From a virus: DNA of 20,803 nt. Positions 7,421-14,537 of this stretch are shown piece after piece. Position numbers and translations under genes: made by a program. Under the pieces are notes generated by a model that was not told where the DNA came from, made no database searches, and saw only the letters and a program-made list of their open reading frames with translations. Position 1 is the first letter of the stretch; every line of letters begins with the position of its first letter. The DNA lies in IMG/VR virus record IMGVR_UViG_3300043161_000061, positions 1-20,803 of that record. The stretch is one strand, 5' to 3'.

Positions 7421-7741
7421 ACCGAAACTCCCCAGCCGCCTCGCCACTGCCGCAGTCAATTCGCCCGCTAGCCGGATTGCGCGGGCAGGGTCGAGCACCA
7501 CCGCAACAGCCTCGGCCTCCCGATACAGCGTGAGCGTGATCCTCTCGCCATCGTCGGCGATCACCACGCGGTCGGCCGGCGCGACCTCATCGCTGCCGGG
7601 CAATGCGTCGATCGCCACCAGCGCGCCCTGCACGTTCCCCAGCAGGGCAAGGGTGCCACCGTCCACCTGGCAGCCGAGGTCGGCGACAAGCTGGTGACGC
7701 AACTCGACCAAGCGTTGTCGGGTGTCGCTGCGGTCATTCAT
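7361..7741 (-). CDS. Hypothetical protein, 126 aa
   Basis: A 126-residue unrecognised protein with good protein-like composition. The N-terminal helix (TRQRLVELRHQLVADLG) is followed by an alpha/beta pattern (ADRVVIADDGERITLTLYRE, then AVAVVLDPARAIRLAGELTAAV). The C-terminal tail is rich in Pro, Arg and Ser and probably disordered. The ATG at 7741 is about 60 bases after the small gene upstream. It lies in the early/accessory block between the replication genes and the recombinase. No function can be assigned. Confidence 0.6.
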   Translation of the reverse strand: MNDRSDTRQRLVELRHQLVADLGCQVDGGTLALLGNVQGALVAIDALPGSDEVAPADRVVIADDGERITLTLYREAEAVAVVLDPARAIRLAGELTAAVARRLGSFGSAPAPDRHEPSERRDGRAE

Positions 7742-7802
7742 CGGCTAACCAGCGATGCACAGCGCGCGTGCGCGTCGATGTTGCCACGCGGGCCTGTGTG
7801 GC

Positions 7803-7964
7803 TTAGCTCGTTTTGATGCAGTGGTAAGTCCAGCGACCATGCTTCACGTGGGTAAGCGCTGCAATTGTCTCCTCCGCCCCAGCGGAACACGTCTGCTCGG
7901 TCGAAAAACCGGGGACAGTGATGACCGTCTGCGTGATGAGGGATATGACGATGAGTACCCACAT
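7803..7964 (-). CDS. Small exported or membrane-anchored protein, 53 aa
   Basis: The ATG at 7964 is set by a perfect AGGAGG (7973-7978) 8 bases upstream. The frame could extend to 7988, but that start has no such site. The 53-residue product begins with a hydrophobic segment (WVLIVISLITQTVITVPGF, residues 2-20) like a signal peptide or membrane anchor. A small domain with two cysteines (C26, C49) follows, which could form a disulfide in the periplasm (QTCSAGAEETI and WTYHCIKTS). Similar short proteins with a signal segment and two cysteines are frequent in alphaproteobacterial prophages. The function is unknown; an effect on the envelope or superinfection is only a guess. Confidence 0.65.
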   Translation of the reverse strand: MWVLIVISLITQTVITVPGFSTEQTCSAGAEETIAALTHVKHGRWTYHCIKTS

Positions 7965-8088
7965 GGCGTTTTCCTCCTGGACCAGCATGGCTGTGCCGTC
8001 GCGCTTGATAGGCGATGGTTGTTGTCATGTTTTCAAGGCCAAGGATTGGCCGGCCGCCGAGGGGGTCGCGCGCGCCTGCGCGTCTGCG

Positions 8089-8787
8089 TCAGCCATGCCG
8101 CGCGCACATCGTCTGTCCGGGGAGCGCGGGTTTGGCGCAGCCGGTGCCGAGGGGCCATCGACAGATCGGGGTGTCACCACCCGAGGCAACACCCGCGCCG
8201 TTTACCTTCTCTGCACGGTTCGGCTGCTCAGCCTCACTCCGAACAGCCTCAGCACTAACCTCAGTGCCATAACCCCCCTCTTCCTTGAGACTGTCGCTGC
8301 CCTGGTAAGAACTTCTATAGAGCGCCTTCCCTTCGGTAGGCAGATTTCCGCTAGGCTCTGCCTTCCCTTCGGTAGGCAGTTTTGAGCCATCTGCCTTCCC
8401 TTCGGTAGGCAGCCCTGCCTCACTTTCGGTAGGCAGATTTCCCGGTTTCCGGAACTCGCGCCATGCGTTGCTCGGGGTGCTCCCGTCATGGAGCGGGAGC
8501 CAGGTCAACTCGTAAGTGGTGGCGATCCGCAGACCGTGGCGATGACAGACGACCAACCCACTTTCCTCGGCTTCGCCGATTGCGGCTGTGACATGTCGTG
8601 GGGCAATACCGAAAGCCACAAGCTGACGGCACGGCGCCTTCAGGTTGCCGTTTTGCCGACCACCGCGCCGCATGTGCTCGATCATCAGGAATCGCACGAC
8701 TCGGAATCCGTTGATGCCGAGCGATCCGAACACTGCGCTTTCCAGCACATCGCGCGGCAGTTTGATAAACTGCTCTTTGCCGCTCAT
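8089..8787 (-). CDS. Winged-helix, replication-type protein with repeat linker
   Basis: A 232-residue protein. The first ~100 residues resemble the helix-turn-helix domain of phage replication proteins of alphaproteobacteria (FRVVRFLMIEHMRRGGRQNG, then FGIAPRHVTAAIGEAEESGL, then a beta wing TTYELTWLPL). Residues 118-156 are a linker with four LPTE-type repeats (three full LPTEGKA), matching the DNA repeat at 8322-8436. The C-terminus carries C209, C217, C228 and H231 in a pattern like the tail of GcrA (CRWPLG...CARHG). The start overlaps the primase stop as ATGA. It probably works with the primase and helicase in starting phage replication, by binding the origin; this is inferred from fold and position. 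Confidence 0.6.
   Translation of the reverse strand: MSGKEQFIKLPRDVLESAVFGSLGINGFRVVRFLMIEHMRRGGRQNGNLKAPCRQLVAFGIAPRHVTAAIGEAEESGLVVCHRHGLRIATTYELTWLPLHDGSTPSNAWREFRKPGNLPTESEAGLPTEGKADGSKLPTEGKAEPSGNLPTEGKALYRSSYQGSDSLKEEGGYGTEVSAEAVRSEAEQPNRAEKVNGAGVASGGDTPICRWPLGTGCAKPALPGQTMCARHG
8322..8436. repeat. Four in-frame copies of a 22-bp palindromic repeat
   Basis: Plus-strand copies CTGCCTTCCCTTCGGTAGGCAG or variants start at 8322, 8358, 8391 and 8415. The outer six bases are inverted (CTGCCT/AGGCAG) except in the first copy. Starts are 36, 33 and 24 bases apart, all multiples of three, so the reading frame of the host gene is kept and each copy codes LPTEGKA or a variant. They could be protein-binding iterons of an origin, hairpins in the mRNA, or an expanding mobile repeat. 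Confidence 0.75.
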
Positions 8788-9698
8788 GGCCGCCCCCGCT
8801 GGTTGAGTACGTCGAGCCAGTCGGTATCGGCGATCGGCGGAACGTGAACTTCGACGGTGATCCCGTCGCGATTGGCCCGGTGTGCGAGCTGATAGGCGGC
8901 GGACTGGCCGACATAATTCGCATCGTTGTCGGCGAAGACATGCAGCCGCAGCAGCCCGCGCGGCGGCTCAAATGTCTTGATGCCGTTGGCGGTCAGCGCG
9001 GCCCATACCGGCACCCGGAACAGCTCGTGCGCGGCGAGCGCGTTCTCGACGCCCTCGGCAACGCCGAGGTCTTCGTCCGGCTCTTGCAGGCGGACTGCGC
9101 CGCCGTTGATTGTCGAAACCGCGGGCAAGCTCTTTTTGCGCGGCTCGACCTCGGCGTCATAGATGCGATGCGCCGATTGCAGGCTCCCCTCCGGCCCGAT
9201 GATCGGCGCCACGACCGCTGGGTAACGGCCGACTAGATGCCGATCGTCATCGAAATACGGGCAGCGGGCATCGCCGCGCAGCACCGATGAGGTGACGGTA
9301 AGACCGCGGTGCTGGAGATAGGCGGCGGCGACGCCGGGATCGCGAGCCTCAGCCAAGGCACGCTCAATCGCCCGTAATCGGCGCCCTGCATCGTCCTTCT
9401 CGACTGCCTCAGGTCGCTCTATTGGGCGAACCTCGCCGAGTATCTTGTCGATGGCGTCGCACGCGGTCTTGAAATTCCAACCGTGCTTTTTGCGAATCAA
9501 GATGATACCGGCGCCGGCCCCGCATTGCCCGCAGTAGTAGGTTCCCTCTCCGTCCTTATCGTCGAACCGGAACCGATCCTTGCCGCCGCAGAGCGGGCAG
9601 GGTCCGTGCTTTTTCGTCAGGAACCGCGTGTCGATGCCGAGTTGCGGGAGGATCTCACGCCAGCGGTGACGGGCGCGCTCGATGGTTTCGCCGCTCAT
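8784..9698 (-). CDS. Phage DNA primase (zinc finger plus Toprim)
   Basis: A 304-residue primase that makes RNA primers for phage replication. The N-terminus has a CHC2-like zinc ribbon with C34, C37, C56 and C59 (CPLCGGKDRFRF, then YYCGQCG). A Toprim domain at about 208-285 follows: the catalytic glutamate in VAEGVENA (E215), the D-x-D motif in FADND (D257, D259), and a final DTDWLDVL. This layout matches the short P4-type/DUF7146 primases of prophages. No helicase domain is fused; a separate SF2 helicase is encoded just upstream with an ATGA overlap, and the replication-type protein follows with another. All key residues are present, so it is probably active. Confidence 0.88.
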   Translation of the reverse strand: MSGETIERARHRWREILPQLGIDTRFLTKKHGPCPLCGGKDRFRFDDKDGEGTYYCGQCGAGAGIILIRKKHGWNFKTACDAIDKILGEVRPIERPEAVEKDDAGRRLRAIERALAEARDPGVAAAYLQHRGLTVTSSVLRGDARCPYFDDDRHLVGRYPAVVAPIIGPEGSLQSAHRIYDAEVEPRKKSLPAVSTINGGAVRLQEPDEDLGVAEGVENALAAHELFRVPVWAALTANGIKTFEPPRGLLRLHVFADNDANYVGQSAAYQLAHRANRDGITVEVHVPPIADTDWLDVLNQRGRP

Positions 9699-11206
9699 GC
9701 GGAGGCCCGCTGTTTGGCTTGCGCTTTGGCGTAGGCGATCTGTCGGGAACGTACCCAGGCGCGAACCGCATCGTCAGGCGGCGATGGTTCGGCGAAGCGC
9801 CACGAGGGCCATGCCCCGAATTTTTCGCGGAACTTGTGAGCGGCCCATCCCTGCTGGTAGCCGCGCTCGCTGGCGATGTAGAGGAGCTGACCAAAGAAGC
9901 GCCGCTGATCGATCGCCGCGGCAACGATACTGCGGTCGCGCTCCACCCTGCCGAGATCGCCATCGATGACACCAACGGCGGCTGGTTTCGGCCGCGGGCG
10001 CCAGCCGCAGGCGCGACACGCCTGGCCCTCGAACCGTATGGCGTGACACTCCGGGCAGTCGGTCAGTCCTGGTGTCTTGTAGGCGAGGCGAGCGGCGTGT
10101 GCCGGGTTCTCAGCACGCCGATCCTCGTGCAGGGTCCACCGGATCGGGTCATCCGGGAAGCCGTGCTGAAATACCGCCCCGGCATGGTCGAGGATGATGC
10201 AATCCGTCTTACCCGGTGCGGAGCGCAAGCCGCGCCCAATCATCTGCCGATAGAGCCCGAGGCTTTTTGTCGGCCGAGCCAGCACGAGGCAGCCGACATC
10301 GGGCGCGTCGAAGCCTTCCGTCAGGACCAGACAGTTGCAGACGATCTCCACCTCGCCGCGAGCGAGCCGGACGAGAATGGAATCCCGCTCTTCGGTCGGC
10401 GTGCTACCGTCTATGTGCTCTGCCAAGACGCCGCTGCGCCGGAATTCGTCTCTGAGGTGAACCGAATGGGCGACGCTCGTGGCATAGACGATCGTTGACC
10501 GTCGCTCGGCGTGCCGGTGCCAATGGACGACGATATCGCCGACCAGTTGCGGCCGGTCCATTCGTTCCGCGAGCTGGCCCTCGTCATAGTCGCCCTGGCG
10601 GATGCGAATGCCATCCAGATCCGGCCGGGTCGGCGCGTAAATCCTTGGCCGTACCAGCCAGCCGGCCGCGGTCAATTCGCCGACATCCGGGCATTCGACT
10701 AGGACATCGAAGACGTTGCCGAGACCTCGGCCATCGCCCCGGCACGGGGTCGCGGTCAAACCAACCACCACCGCGCGCGGGTATTCCTGCAGGATACGCC
10801 GATAGGTCCGGGCGCGGGCGTGGTGAGCCTCATCTACAACCACGATGTCGGCGATCGGCATGTCGATAGACGAGGAACTGATTGCCCGCGCACGTAACGA
10901 GGCGATGCTCGCCACCTGCACCGGCTCGGTCAGCCGCATCGGGTGGCCGGGCAGGATGATTCCGGCATCGACACCAGCCGCATGAAGCTTCCGCGAGGCT
11001 TGATTGATCAACTCGCGGCGATGCGCCAGGAATAGAACCCGCCGCGAACGCCGCACCGCATCGGCAATGAATGCGGCGGCAATGACGGTCTTCCCGGAAC
11101 CGGTCGGCGCGACTAGAAGGATATGTCGGCGGCCGGCGACAATCTCGGCGTTGACGCGCTCGATTACGTCGCGCTGATAAGGGCGAAACTCGGGAGCAGC
11201 GCTCAT
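9695..11206 (-). CDS. SF2 DEAH-type helicase with zinc motif
   Basis: A 503-residue ATP-dependent helicase for phage replication. Motifs from the ATG at 11206: Walker A APTGSGKT (33-40), Ia-like LAHRRELINQ, Walker B DEAH (125-128), motif III TAT (151-153), and motif VI QMIGRGLR (321-328). Next comes a four-cysteine zinc motif (C384, C387, C397, C400; CPECHAIRFEGQACRACGW), which many phage members of this SSL2-like group carry. The open frame extends up to 11431, but the ATG at 11206 overlaps the previous stop as ATGA, and the extra N-terminus is arginine-rich and unlike protein. The gene is complete and couples to the primase. Confidence 0.9.
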   Translation of the reverse strand: MSAAPEFRPYQRDVIERVNAEIVAGRRHILLVAPTGSGKTVIAAAFIADAVRRSRRVLFLAHRRELINQASRKLHAAGVDAGIILPGHPMRLTEPVQVASIASLRARAISSSSIDMPIADIVVVDEAHHARARTYRRILQEYPRAVVVGLTATPCRGDGRGLGNVFDVLVECPDVGELTAAGWLVRPRIYAPTRPDLDGIRIRQGDYDEGQLAERMDRPQLVGDIVVHWHRHAERRSTIVYATSVAHSVHLRDEFRRSGVLAEHIDGSTPTEERDSILVRLARGEVEIVCNCLVLTEGFDAPDVGCLVLARPTKSLGLYRQMIGRGLRSAPGKTDCIILDHAGAVFQHGFPDDPIRWTLHEDRRAENPAHAARLAYKTPGLTDCPECHAIRFEGQACRACGWRPRPKPAAVGVIDGDLGRVERDRSIVAAAIDQRRFFGQLLYIASERGYQQGWAAHKFREKFGAWPSWRFAEPSPPDDAVRAWVRSRQIAYAKAQAKQRASA

Positions 11207-11616
11207 TGCCGGTTCTCCAATCCGGCAACAAAGCCGCGGAGGAGCGCGCGCGCGCTCTCCTCTGCGGCCTTTAACGCATTGAATTGATGCTTCGGAAGGT
11301 GATCCTCGATCGCGAGCCGCACTAACGTCCGGAGCGTGTCGGGCTCGATGGCGTCGAGTTCGACGGAGATTTCGCCGAAGCCTCTGGCGCGGGTGTCGCG
11401 AGCTTTGGTCGGGCGCGTCGGAAGATCCCAAGCCTCAATCTGTCCCGGCGTGACGGCGAGGCGCTCGAAATGGATATCGGCATCGGGCTGACGGCGAAGG
11501 CGCAGAAACGCTTGCGATTGCGCGGCAGACGTGCCAGATAAGCGGTGTTCCAGGCCGCTATTGACATCTGCCGCACTGCCGGGTCGCAACCCCGGCAGTT
11601 GCGGCGCTGCGGTCAC
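11203..11616 (-). CDS. Truncated Toprim/Spo11-like family fragment, 137 aa
   Basis: The GTG at 11616 overlaps the stop of the AlpA-like gene (GTGA) and gives 137 residues. The C-terminal ~90 residues (FERLAVTPGQIEAWDLPTRP, then GEISVELDAIEPDTLRTLVR) match a segment I know from the C-terminal part of phage-encoded Toprim or Spo11/TopoVI-A-like hypothetical proteins, where a D-x-D core normally stands upstream. Here the N-terminal ~45 residues are low in structure and show no Toprim motif, so the gene looks truncated or rebuilt. The family name is from memory and moderate in confidence. It is followed by the helicase in an ATGA overlap, so translation is likely. Confidence 0.55.
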   Translation of the reverse strand: MTAAPQLPGLRPGSAADVNSGLEHRLSGTSAAQSQAFLRLRRQPDADIHFERLAVTPGQIEAWDLPTRPTKARDTRARGFGEISVELDAIEPDTLRTLVRLAIEDHLPKHQFNALKAAEESARALLRGFVAGLENRQ

Positions 11617-11798
11617 GCCGCGTCGCCGAGGGCTTTGATTGATTCGACGCTGACGAGGCGCATGCCGCCAACCTTGGCGGTCTTCAGCTTCCCGTCGTTG
11701 ATCAGCTCGTAGCAACGGGTTAAGCCGAACCCGCCGATTTTAGCGGCCCTTTTAGGTCTGACCCAGATCGGCTCGGGCGTGTCGTTTGTTCGGTCCAC
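11613..11798 (-). CDS. AlpA/excisionase-like DNA-binding protein, 61 aa
   Basis: A 61-residue helix-turn-helix protein of the AlpA/MerR-excisionase type: RPKRAAKIGGFGLTRCYELI carries the turn, followed by a basic beta wing DGKLKTAKVGGMRLVSVES. It starts at a GTG with GGAG about 8 bases upstream. Such proteins stand between integrase and replication genes, where they act as excisionase or early activator. Its stop overlaps the start of the next gene (GTGA), so it heads the replication operon. Confidence 0.75.
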   Translation of the reverse strand: MDRTNDTPEPIWVRPKRAAKIGGFGLTRCYELINDGKLKTAKVGGMRLVSVESIKALGDAA

Positions 11799-11922
11799 AG
11801 AAGGCTCTCCGGTATATTTCGCTGCCGTTCGACAGCAACCGGCGCCCTATATGAAGCAACTACCTGACGCGCCCTAAATGTTTAAAATTGCGTGATTAGA
11901 AATCTTTTCTGGATTTAGCTCG

Positions 11923-12261
11923 TCATTGATTTTGTGGCCGTTCGCTGAACCGCTTTTTGTATGGTTCCCTCAGCGGCCAACCCGTAAGCGGTGGTCTACC
12001 GCGATCTGTTTGGTAGACCCGTTGGTACGCGGTCGTGAAATCCTCCATTTTGAATTTGCCCAGCGAACTTGCGAGCGCGAGCGTGAGATCCAGAAGCCCT
12101 TTTTTCTGTTTTGGCGGCCCCTGGTCTGGATGCTGCTCAAAGATCCATTCGGCCAAGCGATCCGTTACATTAAGCTCGGCCTCCGTGCGTTCCGGCGTGA
12201 TCTGTTCCGGGCACGCCATGTTGTCGGGCACTTTGATGCGGTCTCTTGCCCACTCCTCCAT
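11923..12261 (-). CDS. Hypothetical early protein, 112 aa
   Basis: A 112-residue protein of unknown function, with lower GC than its neighbours. The middle section is helical (LLDLTLALASSLGKFKMEDFTTAYQRVYQ), followed by a basic C-terminus (REPYKKRFSERPQNQ). No signal or membrane segment is seen. The ATG at 12261 has no strong ribosome-binding site. The 124 bases between it and the AlpA-like gene are AT-rich and may hold the promoter of the replication operon. The composition suggests more recent acquisition than the replication genes. Confidence 0.6.
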   Translation of the reverse strand: MEEWARDRIKVPDNMACPEQITPERTEAELNVTDRLAEWIFEQHPDQGPPKQKKGLLDLTLALASSLGKFKMEDFTTAYQRVYQTDRGRPPLTGWPLREPYKKRFSERPQNQ

Positions 12262-12279
12262 AGAGGGTTCTGGTACTAG

Positions 12280-12585
12280 CTATTTCCGGCGGTTCCCCCA
12301 AGCCGCTCGGTCCACTCGCAGATTTGTTGCGCGGACCAGCTTCGATTCACCGTCGATGACCAACCTAAACACAACCGCGTTGTGCGGGTATTTGATTGCG
12401 CCAGCCGCCCACCATGACGGTTCAATTTCCGTCGCAATCCCGTCAATCGTGGCCCGAACCGGCGGTAATTGCCCGGTCGCCAGCAAGTCACTCATTTGAC
12501 TAATGGCCGATTGCAAGTCCACGTCGCAGATCACGCGCAAATCGTGGATGGCCTCTATTACTGTTGTAGTTTCAAGGTCAGGCAT
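12280..12585 (-). CDS. Hypothetical early protein, 101 aa
   Basis: A 101-residue unrecognised protein with a clear alpha/beta pattern: an N-terminal helix (TTTVIEAIHDLRVICDVDLQSAISQMSDLL) and a C-terminal sheet (NAVVFRLVIDGESKLVRATN). It is preceded by GGGGGCGCG before the ATG at 12585 and lies 97 bases after the integrase gene on the same strand, so it may share its transcript. Function unknown; its place beside the integrase suggests an accessory early gene. Confidence 0.6.
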   Translation of the reverse strand: MPDLETTTVIEAIHDLRVICDVDLQSAISQMSDLLATGQLPPVRATIDGIATEIEPSWWAAGAIKYPHNAVVFRLVIDGESKLVRATNLRVDRAAWGNRRK

Positions 12586-12681
12586 CGCGCCCCCGTGGGC
12601 GTCCGCAAGAATGGTCGCGGCGGCAGTCTGGTGCGGGTGTCCGGACGTTCGGGAGCTACCCTAGCCGTCGCGATGGGAGTG

Positions 12682-13854
12682 CTATCGACTAGCGCGTAAT
12701 GGCAACACCTCGGCGGGAGTAGGCGGGTTGGTGCAGTATTTTGCCCATGCGTCGGCTAACTGCCGTCGTTTCTGGAATAGATCGCCGCGGCGGTAGGCTG
12801 CCTCGACGGCGTTTGGGATCTTATGCGCCAGCGCCGCTTCCGCGACCTCGCGGGCGAAGTTCGTCTGCTCGGCCGCCCAATCCCGGAAGCTCGACCGGAA
12901 ACCATGGATTGTCACGGTGGCGCGGCCCATCCGACGCAACAATTCCCACATCGCTTCGGTGGTGATCGGGCGACCCGTCTTCCCGCCGGGAAAGACAAAA
13001 TCGCTCTGCCGGATTTCTGCCATCGTCTTGATGACCTCGATCGCTGGAGCCGACAACGGCACCCGATGTTCGCGGTCACCCTTCATGCGCTCTGCCGGGA
13101 TAATCCACACCCGGTCGGCTATGTTGATTTCATCCCACCGAGCACCCGCCACTTCGCTGGCGCGCGCGGCGGTCAGGACCACCAATTGCAGCGCCATCGC
13201 ACCGATGCCCGGCTCGTCCTGCAGCTCGACCAGGAACTCCCCGACCTTGGGGTAAGGCATGGCTGCGAAATGCTTCACCCGGCGCACCTTGCCGCGTGAC
13301 GGGAGTAGCTTTTCGAGATGCCCACGCCAGCGCGCCGGATTTTCACGGCTGGCGGTTTCGGGCTTCTCGGTCCAGATTGGCTCGATCGCCTTCATCACTA
13401 ATCCGGTGTCGATCGCCTGGATCGGAAGGTCGCCGAGAACCGGGTGAGCATACGCGGTCAATGACCCGGTCCACGCCTTCGGGTGCTTCGCGCTCTTCCA
13501 GCCTGCCCGGTGCGCGGCAATGTAGCGGTCAGCACATTCTCGAAACGTGACGGTGGCGGCTACTGCAAGCTTGGCCTGTGTGCGTCCAGCCCTGCGGGCC
13601 TCAATCGGATCAATCTCGTCAAGACGCAGCTTTCGACACTCCTGCGCCTTCTCCCGCGCTTCGGCGAGCGAGATGGTATGCAGCGGGCCGAGGCCCATGT
13701 CGTGTAACTTGCCATCGCGCCGATATCTGAAGATCCAGCTCTTTGAGCCGGTCGGGCCAATCCTCAGATAGAGGCCCCCGCCATCGGCGAGAAAACCCGG
13801 CTTCGTCGCCTTCGCGGCGGTGACGGCTTTGAGCCGATTAATTGCCCTTGCCAT
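12682..13854 (-). CDS. P4-type tyrosine integrase, probably internally deleted
   Basis: Site-specific recombinase that inserts and excises the element. The N-terminal DUF4102-type arm-binding domain (FLADGGGLYLRIGPTGSKSW) is intact, and the catalytic residues are present: R231 (TAARASEV), K258, H317 and R320 (HGFR), H344 (LAHK) and Y354 (AAYRRGD). Between residues 170 and 171 the family's usual helix (roughly 20 residues, of the RVRGRIEAVLDWA type) is missing: IWTEKPETASR runs straight into ENPARWRGHL. The frame is kept. This removes part of the core-binding domain, so activity may be lost. The family call is firm; the deletion is judged from memory of close homologues. The start at 13854 is an ATG. 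Confidence 0.9.
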   Translation of the reverse strand: MARAINRLKAVTAAKATKPGFLADGGGLYLRIGPTGSKSWIFRYRRDGKLHDMGLGPLHTISLAEAREKAQECRKLRLDEIDPIEARRAGRTQAKLAVAATVTFRECADRYIAAHRAGWKSAKHPKAWTGSLTAYAHPVLGDLPIQAIDTGLVMKAIEPIWTEKPETASRENPARWRGHLEKLLPSRGKVRRVKHFAAMPYPKVGEFLVELQDEPGIGAMALQLVVLTAARASEVAGARWDEINIADRVWIIPAERMKGDREHRVPLSAPAIEVIKTMAEIRQSDFVFPGGKTGRPITTEAMWELLRRMGRATVTIHGFRSSFRDWAAEQTNFAREVAEAALAHKIPNAVEAAYRRGDLFQKRRQLADAWAKYCTNPPTPAEVLPLRASR

Positions 13855-14032
13855 GATGGGACCTGCACCGCTTTGTCCATACGATGTACCATACTCTAGC
13901 GCCGATTTCGGCCGAACGCAATCGAACGATTGTGAAAGACCGACCGCCGTAATCTATTGTGATCGTGAGCTTTATGCGGATGACAGCGGTTGATATCGAA
14001 AGGCCGGCGAGAAGATAGGCGAGGATCTGCAT
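13838..14032 (-). CDS. Small membrane peptide ORF at the element A/B junction, 64 aa
   Basis: An ATG at 14032 follows an AAAGGAG (14039-14045) at 6 bases. The product begins with a hydrophobic helix (ILAYLLAGLSISTAVI), then strand-like ITIDYGGRSFTIV, and ends in a basic tail. The last 17 bases overlap the integrase start. It lies directly behind the terminator of element B, so it may be a small phage gene or the head of a B gene cut by insertion of A. No homologue is recognised; the good ribosome site is the main support. Confidence 0.4.
   Translation of the reverse strand: MQILAYLLAGLSISTAVIRIKLTITIDYGGRSFTIVRLRSAEIGARVWYIVWTKRCRSHHGKGN
13878..13932. other. Direct repeat and palindrome upstream of integrase (candidate att/arm sites)
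   Basis: CCATAC occurs twice 12 bases apart (13878-13883, 13890-13895), and CAATCG-AA-CGATTG (13919-13932) is a perfect palindrome with 6-base arms. They lie between the integrase start and the edge of element B, where P4-type integrases usually have attP. No copy is seen elsewhere in the window, so they are only candidates. Confidence 0.3.
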
Positions 14033-14054
14033 CTGCGGCTCCTTTCGAGGCAGC

Positions 14055-14076
14055 AAAAAAGCCGCCCGAAGGCGGC
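14055..14076 (-). terminator. Rho-independent terminator of element B operon
   Basis: On the minus strand GCCGCC-TTCG-GGCGGC is followed by six T (plus strand 14055-14060). The stem (14061-14066 with 14071-14076) is perfect and GC-rich with a stable tetraloop. It lies about 75 bases after the 125-residue gene. Confidence 0.85.
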
Positions 14077-14093
14077 CTGGGATGGGGGAATTG

Positions 14094-14121
14094 CCCTCTC
14101 CGCCCCCGAGGGCGGAGAGGG
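14094..14121. terminator. Perfect 12-bp GC-rich hairpin before the terminator
   Basis: CCCTCTCCGCCC (14094-14105) pairs without mismatch with GGGCGGAGAGGG (14110-14121) over a 4-base loop. There is no T-run, so it may assist the next terminator or be a short intergenic palindrome of the host type. Confidence 0.5.
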
Positions 14122-14149
14122 AGTTAGATGCGGGCCAGCTTCAACAGGG

Positions 14150-14527
14150 CTATTTGCGGTCCTGCTTGTGGACGAGGTCGGTCTTCAGATCGGCGATCGC
14201 CTGCATGACCCGCTGCAGCTGCGTGCGCATCTCGGCCTGAAATTCGCGGTCCTCGGTGCGGCGCTCGTCGAGGAGACGCTCGGCGACGGTGAGGCGCGCC
14301 TCGTGCCCGGCCAGCGCCACACGGAACTCGGCGCGCTGCTGGTCGAGATCGGCGCGCAAGCTCAGATAGCCGCCGAGAATGCCGCCGCCGACCGTGGCGA
14401 TGACGACGATCGCCTGCACCAGATGACCAAGGTTGATGTCGGGGGTGAAATGCGGGTGCAGCATCGAGAGCCAGGCGGAATCGCCGCCGTGGAGCGGCGG
14501 CAAGGGATGGTCGGCATCGTTGGTCAT
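14150..14527 (-). CDS. Membrane-anchored coiled-coil phage protein, 125 aa
   Basis: Residues about 35-55 form one membrane helix (AIVVIATVGGGILGGYLSL). Residues 57-115 form a long charged helix likely to be a coiled coil (QQRAEFRVALAGHEARL, then RRTEDREFQAEMRTQLQRV). Small proteins of this plan stand at the end of tail/lysis regions in alphaproteobacterial prophages. A role beside holin or endolysin is possible but not shown; no lysozyme gene follows. The ATG at 14527 is 11 bases after the tail-gene stop, and terminators follow its end, so it closes the operon. Confidence 0.6.
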   Translation of the reverse strand: MTNDADHPLPPLHGGDSAWLSMLHPHFTPDINLGHLVQAIVVIATVGGGILGGYLSLRADLDQQRAEFRVALAGHEARLTVAERLLDERRTEDREFQAEMRTQLQRVMQAIADLKTDLVHKQDRK

Positions 14528-14537
14528 GGCATGCCCG

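Larger units (their letters stand above)
1..14050 (-). mobile_element. Prophage element A (left part outside window)
   Basis: A run of minus-strand phage genes with a P4-type integrase at the right end, a replication module, a serine recombinase and a late operon ending in a terminase large subunit that leaves the window. Most junctions are 4-base overlaps, as in phage operons. The right boundary is inferred to lie between the integrase start (13854) and the terminators of the next element (14055-14121). No tRNA gene or clear direct-repeat attachment site is visible, so the exact edge is uncertain. The second terminase pair to the right shows that two packaging modules are present. Confidence 0.75.

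Noticed and set aside
7738-8028. Minus-strand frame of 96 codons
   Set aside because: Overlaps the small signal-type gene at 7803-7964, which has a perfect AGGAGG; the 96-codon frame is His/Arg-rich without pattern.
8322-8436. CRISPR-like array
   Set aside because: The repeats are inside a coding frame, spacers are only 2-14 bases, and no cas gene is nearby.
11207-11431. N-terminal extension of the helicase to 11431
   Set aside because: Arginine-rich and unlike protein; the ATG at 11206 overlaps the previous stop and begins the helicase domain properly.
13855-14054. tRNA gene as integration site
   Set aside because: A GTTCGATT T-loop-like string exists, but no acceptor, D or anticodon stems could be folded around it.
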